Source of the DNA: Methylocaldum marinum | GTDB taxonomy: Bacteria; Pseudomonadota; Gammaproteobacteria; Methylococcales; Methylococcaceae | DNA: 64,000 bases | Assembly (NCBI RefSeq): GCF_003584645.1 | Contig: NZ_AP017928.1 | Coordinates: 1,266,981-1,330,980 of the forward strand | Direction of reading: 5' to 3' | Program-made: the position numbers and the translations under genes | Shown here: piece by piece, positions 27,918-37,380 of the stretch | Position numbering within the stretch: position 1 is the first letter of the stretch | How the letters are laid out: every line of letters begins with the position of its first letter | Notes under the pieces: model-generated | What the model was told of the DNA's origin: nothing | Databases searched by the model: none | Seen by the model: only the letters and a program-made list of their open reading frames with translations

Positions 27918-28908
27918 CGCATTTGGCCTTCAATAAAGTTAACAAGTTTTTGCCGAATTCCGTCGGCAGCCTAGCTTCGACGGGGACATACCAGAAATTC
28001 GAATTAGCGAAGGCCACGCATTTAACAGCGTCTTTTTCGGTCATGACCAACGAGCACTCTTCGGCAAACGCGAGGTCTTCAGCCCGATATCGATGATGAT
28101 CTGGAAATTCTCGGCAATCGAATTGCAATCCGAAAGTTCCGAGGTGCCTGAAAAACCGCCCCGGATTACCGATTCCGGCGATCGCAACAAAAGGATGTCC
28201 GCAAAAGGATTCTAGAGGTCTTTTTACGCTTTCGTCTTGAAGATTGACGGCAATTTCGCCTTCCAAAAACATGGCATATGCACCTGGCGCCGTTGCTTCC
28301 GAAGAAACGGTCATATCGACGGAGTTCAATCGTTCGACCGGTTCCCGCAACGGTCCCGCCGGTAGGCATAGCCCGTTGCCGAACCGCCGAGAGCCGTCCA
28401 CAACGACGATTTCCAGGTCGCGATCCAGGGCATAATGCTGTAAACCGTCGTCGGACAAAATGATGTTGCAGCCGGTCTTTTCCAAAAGCGCGTTTGCCGC
28501 CTCTACGCGCTGATGGAAAACGAACACCGGGCAAGCGGTTCGGCGCGCGATGAGTAATGGTTCGTCGCCCACATCTTGTGGATCGGAATTTTCGAAAACC
28601 TGAAGGGGCTGCCGCGCGCGCGCTGCTCCGTAACCACGGCTGATGATGCCCGGTCGGAATCCCTTTTCCTTCAGAAATCGAGCCAGCCAAACGATCAATG
28701 GCGTCTTACCCGTGCCGCCCACCGTCAGGTTACCGACTACGATAGCGGGTACCGGAAGTCGGCTGACTCTCTTCACCCCTCTGCGGTATGTCCAGCGGCG
28801 AATCGTGACGATTTTCCGAAAAGTCGCTGCGAGAGGAATCAAGAACGGATTTGGAGACGGCTTTTCATACCATTCTCGCTGTAGCCAATTCGTCACACGT
28901 TTTTTCAC
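27898..28908 (-). CDS. lpxK: Tetraacyldisaccharide 4'-kinase
   Basis: 336 residues. N-terminal amphipathic/hydrophobic helix, Walker A in [17 protein letters not shown], then ISRGYGA and [20 protein letters not shown], all signature regions of LpxK. It phosphorylates the lipid A precursor at the 4' position at the inner membrane. It is encoded in the usual lpxK-trm112-kdsB order and 13 bases downstream of exbD. Confidence 0.95.
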   Translation of the reverse strand: MKKRVTNWLQREWYEKPSPNPFLIPLAATFRKIVTIRRWTYRRGVKRVSRLPVPAIVVGNLTVGGTGKTPLIVWLARFLKEKGFRPGIISRGYGAARARQPLQVFENSDPQDVGDEPLLIARRTACPVFVFHQRVEAANALLEKTGCNIILSDDGLQHYALDRDLEIVVVDGSRRFGNGLCLPAGPLREPVERLNSVDMTVSSEATAPGAYAMFLEGEIAVNLQDESVKRPLESFCGHPFVAIAGIGNPGRFFRHLGTFGLQFDCREFPDHHRYRAEDLAFAEECSLVMTEKDAVKCVAFANSNFWYVPVEARLPTEFGKNLLTLLKAKCDGQKIT

Positions 28909-28921
28909 GCGAGTGTAACGG

Positions 28922-29344
28922 CTATGGATTGTCGCCCGCCTCGGTCTTCGCGGCGAAAGTCACGTGGGTGAAACCAAGCTGACTAGCAGCGTCCAGAACA
29001 GTTATCACCGCTTGGTGAGTGGTTCTTTGATCGGCATTGACGACCAGTAGTGGATTTTTATTTTCGCCTGCCGCTTCGACGATCGCCTTTTTCAAGGTCT
29101 CGATGTGCGTATTTACGACCTGATGTTGGTTGACGAAATACCGACCTTCCGTATCGATGACGACGTTAACGCCTTTTTCTTCACCCGTCGTTTGCCCCGA
29201 GGCTTCGGGCAGCTGAATTTGCAATTCCGCTTCACGGCTAAATGTCGTAGTCAAGACCAGAAAGATCAACAAGACAATAAGGACGTCTATCATCGGGATG
29301 AGATTAAGCTCGGGATAGTCCCGGCGCCGCCGGCGGAAATTCAT
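28922..29344 (-). CDS. exbD: ExbD/TolR-type biopolymer transport protein
   Basis: 140 residues: short cytoplasmic start (FRRRRRDYPELNLIPMIDVLIVLLIFLVL) with the essential membrane Asp in MIDV, one transmembrane helix and a periplasmic domain. It forms the proton-driven motor with ExbB to energise TonB or an envelope process. Six bases separate it from exbB. The gene order exbB-exbD-lpxK is common in proteobacteria. Confidence 0.92.
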   Translation of the reverse strand: MNFRRRRRDYPELNLIPMIDVLIVLLIFLVLTTTFSREAELQIQLPEASGQTTGEEKGVNVVIDTEGRYFVNQHQVVNTHIETLKKAIVEAAGENKNPLLVVNADQRTTHQAVITVLDAASQLGFTHVTFAAKTEAGDNP

Positions 29345-29350
29345 GGCCTG

Positions 29351-29968
29351 TTAATCCTCTTCCTGGCTGCTGTACAGAGTCTCGATCAGCCGTACGGCCT
29401 CCTCCTCCATGCGCACGGCGAAGTCGATCACTCGTCCCTGAAAATATCGATAGAAAATCAGGCTTGGAATGGCGACCGCCAGGCCGGCAGCTGTCGCAAT
29501 GAGAATCTCCGATATGCCGCCCGCGAGTTTGGTGGGATTGCCGATGCCACTCGCCATCGAAAAGGTGGAAAAGACCTTAATCATGCCCAGAACGCTACCC
29601 AGCAGCCCCAGGTAGGGCGACACGGAAGCGATAGTGCCCAACGTGTTCAGATATCGCTCCAGATCGTGAATAACCTGGCGTCCAGCCTGCTCAATGCTTT
29701 CCCTTACCACTTCTCGTCCTTGAGCATAGTTCAGGAGCCCTGCCGCCAAGACTGCGCCGAGCGGAGAACTGTCCCTGAGCCTACGAATATAGGCGCTGTC
29801 AAGCTGGTCTTTCCGGTAAAGATTCCACACTTCCGGTACCAGATTCGGCGGCATGATACGAGGCGCTCGCAGCGCCCAGAAGCGTTCCAAAATGATAGCC
29901 AAAGCCAAGATTGAACAGGCGATGATAGGCACCATAACCCAACCGCCCGCTTTAATGATTTCGAACAT
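29351..29968 (-). CDS. exbB: ExbB/TolQ/MotA family proton channel
   Basis: About 205 residues from ATG at 29968. Three hydrophobic segments: near residues 8-25, and the MotA_TolQ_ExbB core with SPYLGLLGSVLGMIKVF and GGISEILIATAAGLAVAIPSLIFY. The latter carry the Thr/Ala-lined channel of the family. First gene of the envelope operon. The frame continues 10 codons upstream, but the ATG fits the family start. Confidence 0.92.
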   Translation of the reverse strand: MFEIIKAGGWVMVPIIACSILALAIILERFWALRAPRIMPPNLVPEVWNLYRKDQLDSAYIRRLRDSSPLGAVLAAGLLNYAQGREVVRESIEQAGRQVIHDLERYLNTLGTIASVSPYLGLLGSVLGMIKVFSTFSMASGIGNPTKLAGGISEILIATAAGLAVAIPSLIFYRYFQGRVIDFAVRMEEEAVRLIETLYSSQEED

Positions 29969-30143
29969 TATCGATGATCCCCAACATGAGTCAGCCAATC
30001 ATTTTAGTCGATCGCATCAAAACCGACAGCCCGTCGGCATTTCGCAGCCGGTCGCCCTGTCACCCAGCGCGAGCAGAGAACTCGCACCGAGTAAGCTGAC
30101 GGATCGACAGAAAGCGGGAAAAATCCCGGATGAGCACAAAGCA

Positions 30144-32054
30144 TTACAAGGCTTCTATGTCGACATTCCGCAGTTCGAGACGAAAATTTCCGCTTTGCCA
30201 CACGGCTCTTCCGATATCCTGCCAAGGCTGAGCGATATTCTTGTGGCGCAGGTCTCCGTCCCAATCCATCGGTACGCGTACTTCTTTCATTTTCACGACG
30301 AATTCGGCGTTCGATAAATCCAGGCCGAGTTCAGTACCCCAAAATGCCGTAACCTTTTTAAGGAACTTGCTTAATCGTTCCTGATGCATGTGAGAGGTTA
30401 CAGCAACGTTCGCCCACATCGACTGCACTCGGCCCCAGTTCGGCGCAACCAGCCGTCCCTCCTCGTTCACGAAAGGCAGCCATCGTTCACGGCCGGACGG
30501 ATCCTTGTAAGTCAGAGCCAGAATATGATTGTAGCCGGCAAAATGATCGTGCATATACAGCGCGTGGGGTGTAATGCCGAGAAAAACGTGGGAAAAATTG
30601 ATAATCGAGTTGCTAACCTGATCCAATAATCGTCCGGCGGCGCCGATATCACAGGTTTCTCCGCAGCGGTATAAAACGCCATAGTGAATTGTGCTATTTA
30701 GTTGGAGAGCCAGAACCAAAACCAGGAATTTTGCAATCCGCTGGACCTGTTGCGAGAGTGTTGCAGCGTACCGTCGATACCAGTTTGCAAGCGGATCTTC
30801 TTCGTCTGAAAGGGGAACCGATGGTACTATACACTGCTCGCCGCAGAGAATACGTTCTCTCTGGTCCGCAATTCGCCGGTAAACCGTATTTCCCCAATGA
30901 TGGATACCCGGCAATCGTAAGACCCAGCCTGCCGGAGCGGCATATCCCATACTGATCGCTATCCGGATGTAGGTATCCAATCCCGAATACAAGTGTCCAT
31001 CACTGTCCAAGGCATAAAGGTCCTTCAAGAGATCGCTTTCGGGAATCGAATCGAGTTGCCGATGCCCTTTGGCATGAGTTTGTAAGCCTTTGAAGGCAAT
31101 GGCATTGAGGACATCGAAATGCTGAATGACGATCACGGTGCGATTGCACAGCGGACATCGTTCATCGTAGAAAACGATGAGCCTCGGCCGTTCGAATCGA
31201 AATGCCTTCTTGAGACGCCGCCACCATCGAATCGGCACAAGCAGGCAATAATGCGCCAGCATGGCAAAACCGAATGGATATATATTGAGCGACAGGACGA
31301 TACCGGTGTGGAAAAGCGTACCAGTGAATAAAAGAGGAACTCGAAAAGGTCGAAACCAAAATAGAAACAAGAAAACAAACTGAAAAACAATTATCGTGTA
31401 ACCGATAAACATCTCCAGAGGCTTTATATTCAACAGCGGCGTCATGTCGATTGCCGACATGTAATAAGGCATAGTTGGCGGAAGCCACGCCCCCATTCCA
31501 TTGCGCCAGAATTCGGCGGTAAGTTTATGAATACCGGAATCCAGGTAAAGCAATCCCAAAGAAACTGCCACCGGCAGATAATAGGCGATAACGGGCACTT
31601 TATCATTCGGCTCGTATCGGGTCTGCAATGTCGACATCCGCAGTTTAAGCCGGAGATTATCTAGCGATAAGGCTCGCTCTACAGGCAGGAATATCAGCAG
31701 AAAACTGGAACCGGTCATCAGTTGGTCGAACCCGCCATCAAAGTCCTGCCACATGGGCGTAAAAACGACGAAAATAACCCAGAAAATATAATTGGCCAGC
31801 GCAGCCTTTCGGATATGGTAGCCTACGACCAGGCAAGCCGCGACTGCCAGCCATACCAGGAGAAAGAAGTGCAATACGGGCGAGGCCCTGTCGAAAAAAG
31901 GTACCGGATCAAAAATCAAATGCCGGAAGTAGTAGAGGAATATGATTTCCTGGAAAATGACTAAGGAAAACGCAATTCGGAAAGCACCAAGACCTACAGC
32001 AGGAACTTGCTTGGCAAGGCCCTGCTCGACCAATATTTTTAGTTTTCGGTACAT
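30144..32054 (-). CDS. HTTM (VKGC-like) membrane protein fused to a DCC1-like thiol oxidoreductase domain
   Basis: 636 residues. Residues about 20-280 contain several transmembrane helices with DSGIHKLTAEFWRNG and LFHTGIVLSLNIYPF, matching the HTTM domain shared with vitamin-K-dependent gamma-carboxylases. Residues about 290-400 are a DUF393/DCC1-like domain with the redox motif C300-PL-C303 in YDERCPLCN. A further membrane segment lies near 452-466. The C-terminal 170 residues form a soluble domain containing a WLPFVNEEGR region that I do not recognise; parts of it resemble the periplasmic C-termini of other HTTM proteins. A redox reaction at the membrane is likely, the substrate unknown. 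It is 175 bases upstream of exbB on the same strand but probably a separate unit. Confidence 0.75.
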   Translation of the reverse strand: MYRKLKILVEQGLAKQVPAVGLGAFRIAFSLVIFQEIIFLYYFRHLIFDPVPFFDRASPVLHFFLLVWLAVAACLVVGYHIRKAALANYIFWVIFVVFTPMWQDFDGGFDQLMTGSSFLLIFLPVERALSLDNLRLKLRMSTLQTRYEPNDKVPVIAYYLPVAVSLGLLYLDSGIHKLTAEFWRNGMGAWLPPTMPYYMSAIDMTPLLNIKPLEMFIGYTIIVFQFVFLFLFWFRPFRVPLLFTGTLFHTGIVLSLNIYPFGFAMLAHYCLLVPIRWWRRLKKAFRFERPRLIVFYDERCPLCNRTVIVIQHFDVLNAIAFKGLQTHAKGHRQLDSIPESDLLKDLYALDSDGHLYSGLDTYIRIAISMGYAAPAGWVLRLPGIHHWGNTVYRRIADQRERILCGEQCIVPSVPLSDEEDPLANWYRRYAATLSQQVQRIAKFLVLVLALQLNSTIHYGVLYRCGETCDIGAAGRLLDQVSNSIINFSHVFLGITPHALYMHDHFAGYNHILALTYKDPSGRERWLPFVNEEGRLVAPNWGRVQSMWANVAVTSHMHQERLSKFLKKVTAFWGTELGLDLSNAEFVVKMKEVRVPMDWDGDLRHKNIAQPWQDIGRAVWQSGNFRLELRNVDIEAL

Positions 32055-32291
32055 TGCTTAAAAAGTGTGGATCTGGCGGAGCGTTAAACGCCGAATTCGG
32101 AACGACCGGTCATCCGGCGCAGACTGACTGATACGCGGCAGGATCACGCAAAACGCGCATTGTAACTCTTTGCTGCTCTAATAGACCAAGTTCTGCCGCT
32201 CGAACCATGGGGAGATGTGTGTTTTCCTGCGGTTCCTATCGAGAATGCATCCAACGAGACGGTCCAAGCATCCCGATGGCGTTTTGGGATT

Positions 32292-32573
32292 CTAAAAATG
32301 CCGCTGTACTTCGAAGCTGACGAATCCCCCGGACGGAATTTCGTCGATCACCTCCAGCGCATCCACTTTTGCCCGCGGAGGGCCGCTCGCACACCAATCC
32401 AAAAACTCGGCGATTCGGTCCGATGCGCCTTCTGCGAGAATTTCGACCCGGCCGTCCGGGAGATTTCGCACCCAACCTTTAATTCCCAAAGCTACAGCGC
32501 GCTCACGGGTAGCCGCCCTGAAAAAAACGCCCTGAACCAAACCCGACACAAAAACGTGAATCCGCTTGGGCAT
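32292..32573 (-). CDS. acyP: Acylphosphatase
   Basis: 93 residues with both family signatures: GLVQGVFFRAATRERA (catalytic Arg) and GWVRNLPDGRVEILAEG (catalytic Asn). It hydrolyses acylphosphates in the cytoplasm. ATG at 32573 is preferred to the TTG codon just before it. It lies 19 bases after rlmKL on the same strand. Confidence 0.93.
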   Translation of the reverse strand: MPKRIHVFVSGLVQGVFFRAATRERAVALGIKGWVRNLPDGRVEILAEGASDRIAEFLDWCASGPPRAKVDALEVIDEIPSGGFVSFEVQRHF

Positions 32574-32592
32574 CAATACACCTCGTTATGAC

Positions 32593-34794
32593 TCACCGAC
32601 TGATCTTCCAACAAAAATGAATTTTCGGATTGCGCTCGAAATCCTTAGGGATGGTTTTGCGGCTGATATCCTCCAGATGCAAACCCGTCAGCGCCTCGGT
32701 GTTCAGCCTGAATTTACGGAAATTGGTGGAGAAGACCAATAATCCATTCCGCGCCAAGATTTCCATGCATTTTTTTATCAGCATCGGGTGATCGCGCTGT
32801 ATGTCCAGGGTCTGCTGCATACGTTTGGAGGACGAGAAGGTGGGCGGATCCAGAAAGATCAAATCGAATATGCGTCTGTCTCGCGACGCCTGGTCGAGCC
32901 ATTCGAGGCAATTTGCCTGAACGAGGTCGTGGCGGCTTCCGCCGATCCCGTTGAGTTCCAGATTACGCGCCGCCCAGTCCAGATATGCGCGGGACATATC
33001 GACCGTTGTGGTCGATGTTGCCCCGCCTTTGGCTGCGTATACCGAGGCCGTCCCTGTATAGGCGAAGAGGTTGAGAAACCGTTTTTCCGCCGACTGATCC
33101 TGAATTAGCCGGCGTGTGATGCGATGATCCAGAAACAGCCCTGTGTCGAGGTAATCTTCAAAGTTGACCCAAAATTTCGATCCGCCCTCCTCCACTATGT
33201 GAAACCGTCCGGATTCCGCCTGTTTTTCGTATTGTGCCAAGCCCTTCTGTTTGCGCCGAATTTTGAGAAACAGTTGCTCAGGCGGAATTTCAAGCACTTT
33301 TGGAATCGTTGCCACGACATGAATCAAGCGCTGCTCGGCCTTTTCCGGATCGATACTCGTCGGAGCTTCGTATTCCTGTACATGAACCCAAGTGCGCTCG
33401 CCCCGATAGACATCCACAGCAACGGCATATTCCGGCAGATCGGCATCATATAGGCGATAGCAGTGAACTTCATTTTGTCGTGCCCAGCGCTCGAGATTCT
33501 TGAGATTCTTGCGCAACCGGTTAAAGAACATTTCAGCTCCGCCTTCCACCGTTTCCACTGCTTTGGCCTTTCGGAAGATCTTGCGGGTTTTACGCTGAAC
33601 TTCGGTCAACGGTTCGGGTTCGCGTGGGCTGAAAAAGCGCTCCGGCGCGATGTCGAAATTAAACAGCCGGCACTCGATGGCGCCGTTGTAAAGCGTGTAA
33701 TAGCGCACGGCCCGTATACCCAGTTTAAAGGCCAACTCCGGGTTCCCGGTCAGCACGGTCGCCTTCCAACCGACGAAATGTCCCTTGAGTGTCTCGCCGA
33801 GTTCTGTGTACAACGGCACCAGCGTCTTCTCAACCCCCAGGCGCTCTCCGTAGGGCGGATTGACGGCCAGCAGGCCGGACTCGTGGCGCGGACGGACGTC
33901 GGTTACGGCTTTTCGTTCCACGTGGACATGACCTCTGAGCCCCGCGTGCTCGAGGTTTTCCAAAGCGATCCGTACGGCCTGCCGGTCGATGTCGTAGCCG
34001 ACGATGGAGGGAAGTCTGAGTAGACCTTGTCCACCGCGCCGTTCCGCCTCCTTCACCAGGTTTCGCCAAAGCTCGGCATCATATTTTTTCCAGCCGAATA
34101 GGCCGAAATGTGGCCGCAGCAGCCCCGGTGCAAAATCGCCGGCCATCAGTGCCGCTTCGATCGGCAGGGTCCCCGAGCCGCACATAGGGTCGATAAAATG
34201 ACCGCCGCCTTCTGCAATCTTGGGCCAGCCGGCGCGCAGCAACATCGCGGCCGCCAAATTCTCCTTTAGTGGCGCCCGACCGCCTTCCTGTCGATAAGCA
34301 CGTTTGTGAAGACTTTCACCGGAAAGGTCGATACTCACGGTGGCGATATCGCGATCCAGATAAACGTTTATTCGTAGATCCGGCCGGTCGAGTCGGACCG
34401 ATGGGCGGATGCCATGGCGTTCTCGGAAATAGTCGACGATAGCGTCCTTGACCTTTTGAGCGCCAAACAGCGTGTGATTGATTTTGGAACGGCTCGATGC
34501 GAAGTCCACCGCAAAGCTTGCTTCGGAATCCAGGTGGGCCGCCCAATCGACCCGCCGGACGCCTTCGTAAAGCGCCTCCGGACTCGCGGCTGGAAAACGG
34601 TTCAGCGGAAACAGAATCCGGTTGGCCAACCGGGACCACAAACAAGCGTTGTAAGCTGTTTCGAGCTTGCCGGAAAAGGCCACTCCGGCTCTGGTCGCGA
34701 CAACATCCACCGCCTCCAGTGCCTTCAGTTCATCGGCCAAAAGAAGTTCCAGACCGAGCGGCGCGGTAGCGAAGAAATGCTGAGAATAATTCAT
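32593..34794 (-). CDS. rlmL: Bifunctional 23S rRNA methyltransferase RlmKL
   Basis: About 733 residues. THUMP domain at the N-terminus, the first methyltransferase (RlmL, m2G2445) with GSGTLPIEAALMA and LAVNPPYGERLG, and the second (RlmK, m7G2069) with NLFAYTGTASVYAA and LDPPTFSSSK. Both SAM sites look intact, and length matches the fused gammaproteobacterial enzyme. ATG at 34794; the frame's first codon is a TTG directly before it. Confidence 0.95.
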   Translation of the reverse strand: MNYSQHFFATAPLGLELLLADELKALEAVDVVATRAGVAFSGKLETAYNACLWSRLANRILFPLNRFPAASPEALYEGVRRVDWAAHLDSEASFAVDFASSRSKINHTLFGAQKVKDAIVDYFRERHGIRPSVRLDRPDLRINVYLDRDIATVSIDLSGESLHKRAYRQEGGRAPLKENLAAAMLLRAGWPKIAEGGGHFIDPMCGSGTLPIEAALMAGDFAPGLLRPHFGLFGWKKYDAELWRNLVKEAERRGGQGLLRLPSIVGYDIDRQAVRIALENLEHAGLRGHVHVERKAVTDVRPRHESGLLAVNPPYGERLGVEKTLVPLYTELGETLKGHFVGWKATVLTGNPELAFKLGIRAVRYYTLYNGAIECRLFNFDIAPERFFSPREPEPLTEVQRKTRKIFRKAKAVETVEGGAEMFFNRLRKNLKNLERWARQNEVHCYRLYDADLPEYAVAVDVYRGERTWVHVQEYEAPTSIDPEKAEQRLIHVVATIPKVLEIPPEQLFLKIRRKQKGLAQYEKQAESGRFHIVEEGGSKFWVNFEDYLDTGLFLDHRITRRLIQDQSAEKRFLNLFAYTGTASVYAAKGGATSTTTVDMSRAYLDWAARNLELNGIGGSRHDLVQANCLEWLDQASRDRRIFDLIFLDPPTFSSSKRMQQTLDIQRDHPMLIKKCMEILARNGLLVFSTNFRKFRLNTEALTGLHLEDISRKTIPKDFERNPKIHFCWKISR

Positions 34795-34936
34795 CAAATG
34801 TCAAGGACAAATATACACGGGGGCGGATCGGAAGTGGCATGAATCTTGGCGCACGACGTTCGCAAAACGGAATGGAGACGCAAAGCCTCACCCGAACAAG
34901 CACTCGGGTTACGGCACGCCGATGCATGACAGCGTC

Positions 34937-35569
34937 TCAGTCGCTTGCCAAGGATCTTTCCAACTTCGGTTGGCAACTCAACAACTGCCGGCGATAGCGT
35001 GTTGCAGTCGCCGCGACGCGCTGGGCGACACGCAGTAACCAGGGTTTGGAGCGATAGGACTTACGCCGAAACCCGGTGTGGCCCTCATGATACGCCAAAT
35101 ATTGGTTATAAGCGTCGGACTTTGCTATGCCGAGGCGCGTATAACTTTGATCTGCGTACCAGCCGATGAAATCGACGACGTCTCCAAACTCATCACGATC
35201 CACGCCGTTGCTTCCGGTTTTCGTTCGATACCACTCCCAGGTCGAGTCTATGACCTGACCGTAGCCATAGGCCGATGACTTGCGCCATAGCGGAAGAACG
35301 CCCAATAACCGGTAGCGGGGCGGACGCGCATCCTCGACGAAACTCGATTCCTGATTGATGATCGCCAGTTGAATCGGTACTGGCACCCCCCAGCGGCGTT
35401 GGGCGTTCTTGGCGCTGGTATACCAGTCCTCCTTCTCGAAAAAAATGGAGCACAGATTGGACGGGTTTTTCGGCGGGGCAGTCGCACAACCCGCGAGTAC
35501 GGCCGAAATCACAAGACATACGGTCGGACTGACCGGAATCCGGGGGGTTCCGGCGTTTGCTCGAACCAT
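34937..35569 (-). CDS. Lytic transglycosylase-like lipoprotein (SLT domain)
   Basis: 210 residues. The lipobox LAGC at residues about 26-29 predicts an outer-membrane lipoprotein. The SLT-type core is visible: VPIQLAIINQESSFVEDARP with the catalytic Glu in NQESS, then SSAYGYGQVIDSTWEWYR and YNQYLAYHEGHTGFR. Such enzymes cleave peptidoglycan glycan strands. The start codon overlaps the stop of the ABC-like gene by one base (TGATG), so its translation is coupled to that gene. The open frame continues to 36325, but that extension is only the antisense-free shadow of the upstream gene. Confidence 0.85.
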   Translation of the reverse strand: MVRANAGTPRIPVSPTVCLVISAVLAGCATAPPKNPSNLCSIFFEKEDWYTSAKNAQRRWGVPVPIQLAIINQESSFVEDARPPRYRLLGVLPLWRKSSAYGYGQVIDSTWEWYRTKTGSNGVDRDEFGDVVDFIGWYADQSYTRLGIAKSDAYNQYLAYHEGHTGFRRKSYRSKPWLLRVAQRVAATATRYRRQLLSCQPKLERSLASD

Positions 35570-37380
35570 CAGACGGCTGCCTTTTCCGTGTATGTATTTC
35601 GCTCGGGTCCAAGCGCCTTCCATGTCCATTCTCCATCGGCGGCGAATTCCAAAACGGCGTCGTAATATTGGAGCCCGTCTTGAATTCCGCCGAGGTTGAT
35701 GTAGGCAATCCCGTTCGCGTTGAGTACGTCCAAAACTTTGTGAACTTGCTCGATGCTCAGGGCGGTATCGATTCTGTCCAGAAATACGAACTTCGGTGCA
35801 GCGATAACCAGACGGCTGACGGCGATCAACTGTTGTTCGGCCAGCGACATGATGCTGCCCCAGTCGTGTTCCATATCCAGCCCGCCGGCTCTCGCAAGCA
35901 CGGGTTCCAGGTCGAAAGCGCCGAGAACGGCGCGAATGCGCGACTCGTCGATGACCAACTCCTGGCCGGTTCGGACCAACAGTTCGCGCAGCGTCCCCGG
36001 CGGAAGATAAGGGCGCTCGGGAAGGAACATGATCTGATCCAGTTCCGGGCGGATGATGCGTCCATCCCCCATTTCCCAAAGACCGGCAGTCGCCTTGAAC
36101 AAGGCGACTCGCGCAATGTCGTTTTCCCCGGAAACCAGGAGCCGCGTTCCCGCCTGAACCGATACCGACAAGTCCTTGACCACGATATGACCATCTTCCG
36201 GGGATCTTAACGTCAAACGCTCGTACGCCAGCAGCCCGTCGTTCTCGCATACCTCTATGGCTGCCGGAACAACCGGAGTTTCGAGGCAAAGAGGACATTC
36301 GGACGTACGCCGATGATGGGGACAAACTTCGCTGCTCGGAACCGGCGTAGCTTGAGCCTGCTCGATTGCTTCCGCAAGCGTTCCCAAGCGTGCGATGACC
36401 GCGGCGAACGATGAAATCGATTGGAAATTGGTTACGATCAGTGAAAAAGCACCCAAAAGATGCGCGAAGGCCATGGCCGCCTGGGTAATGGCGCCGAACT
36501 CCACGTCTCCGCGAATATAGAGAGGGGCTACGATCAGGGCCGGGATAATCTGAATCAAATAGTTGTACCCGGTCGTAAAGAATCCCAAATTCCTATGGAC
36601 GGTAATGATCTTCCGGAAATTGGCCATCAATTCGTCCAAATGACGCAGGACTCTCGCTTTAGCCCGGCCTTCGCGGCGCAACAGCGCAATAGATTCGGCA
36701 TTTTCCCGAACGTGAATGAGGTCTACCCGGAAGTTGGCCTCTTTGTCGAGCTGGTTATAGTTCAATCCGACGAGAGAATACCCCAAGCGGATAGTCAGGT
36801 ATGATCCGACCACGGCATAAATTACCGCTACTCCGAGCAGTACAGGGCTTATCGACCACATTACGCCCGAGAAGGCCACGACGGTAAATGCGCCGTTAAG
36901 AAACATCAGCGTGAAAGAAAGCGTGGTGACCGTAAACGCTCGTACATCATCGGCGATTCGTTGGTCCGGATTCGCGATTTCGCCGTTTGCGATGAGCCGG
37001 TCGTTGAGCCGGTAGTAGGTCGGATGTTCCAGATAGACGTTAACAAAGCGCCGGGTCAACCAATCCCGCCAGAGCAGGCCCAGACGCTCTTCGGTAAAAC
37101 GATAGTAAACCGCGACCAGAGTGGATGCCGCCAAAACGCCGATATAGACCACGGCCAGCCACACGAAACCTTGCTGATTCCGTTCCGCGATGGCCGTCAT
37201 GAAATCGCGACCGACATAGCTATTTAGAACATTGAGGCCATTGATCGCGAGGAGAAATAAAACCAAGCCGACGAACAGTATCACGGCCTTGCGCCCCGCT
37301 TCGGAAGCCACAAAGTTCTTGATACCGCGAACGAAGCGAAGCCAGGTTAACCGGTTAATCTGTGAAAATTCTGCAGTCAT
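35569..37380 (-). CDS. SbmA/YddA-type ABC membrane protein with degenerate ATPase domain
   Basis: 603 residues. Residues 1-340 match the ABC_membrane_2 (YddA/SbmA/peroxisomal ABCD) domain: about six helices, and LEHPTYYRLN and IANPDQRIADDVRAFT. A linker at 350-367 has C353, H355, H356, C362 and C365, a possible zinc site. Residues 380-600 are an ABC nucleotide-binding fold in which the functional motifs are lost. Walker A reads SGENDIARVALF with no GKS/T, the Q-loop has Glu (FLPERP), the signature reads MSLAEQQ, Walker B is FVFLDR with Arg for the catalytic Glu, and no H-loop His is seen. There are no stops or frame breaks. SbmA itself works on proton motive force, so a non-ATPase transporter is plausible. 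Coupled to the downstream transglycosylase. Confidence 0.85.
   Translation of the reverse strand: MTAEFSQINRLTWLRFVRGIKNFVASEAGRKAVILFVGLVLFLLAINGLNVLNSYVGRDFMTAIAERNQQGFVWLAVVYIGVLAASTLVAVYYRFTEERLGLLWRDWLTRRFVNVYLEHPTYYRLNDRLIANGEIANPDQRIADDVRAFTVTTLSFTLMFLNGAFTVVAFSGVMWSISPVLLGVAVIYAVVGSYLTIRLGYSLVGLNYNQLDKEANFRVDLIHVRENAESIALLRREGRAKARVLRHLDELMANFRKIITVHRNLGFFTTGYNYLIQIIPALIVAPLYIRGDVEFGAITQAAMAFAHLLGAFSLIVTNFQSISSFAAVIARLGTLAEAIEQAQATPVPSSEVCPHHRRTSECPLCLETPVVPAAIEVCENDGLLAYERLTLRSPEDGHIVVKDLSVSVQAGTRLLVSGENDIARVALFKATAGLWEMGDGRIIRPELDQIMFLPERPYLPPGTLRELLVRTGQELVIDESRIRAVLGAFDLEPVLARAGGLDMEHDWGSIMSLAEQQLIAVSRLVIAAPKFVFLDRIDTALSIEQVHKVLDVLNANGIAYINLGGIQDGLQYYDAVLEFAADGEWTWKALGPERNTYTEKAAV

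Noticed and set aside
35570..36325. N-terminal extension of the transglycosylase frame
   Set aside because: The extension runs through the coding sequence of the ABC-like gene in another frame and would hide the lipoprotein signal.
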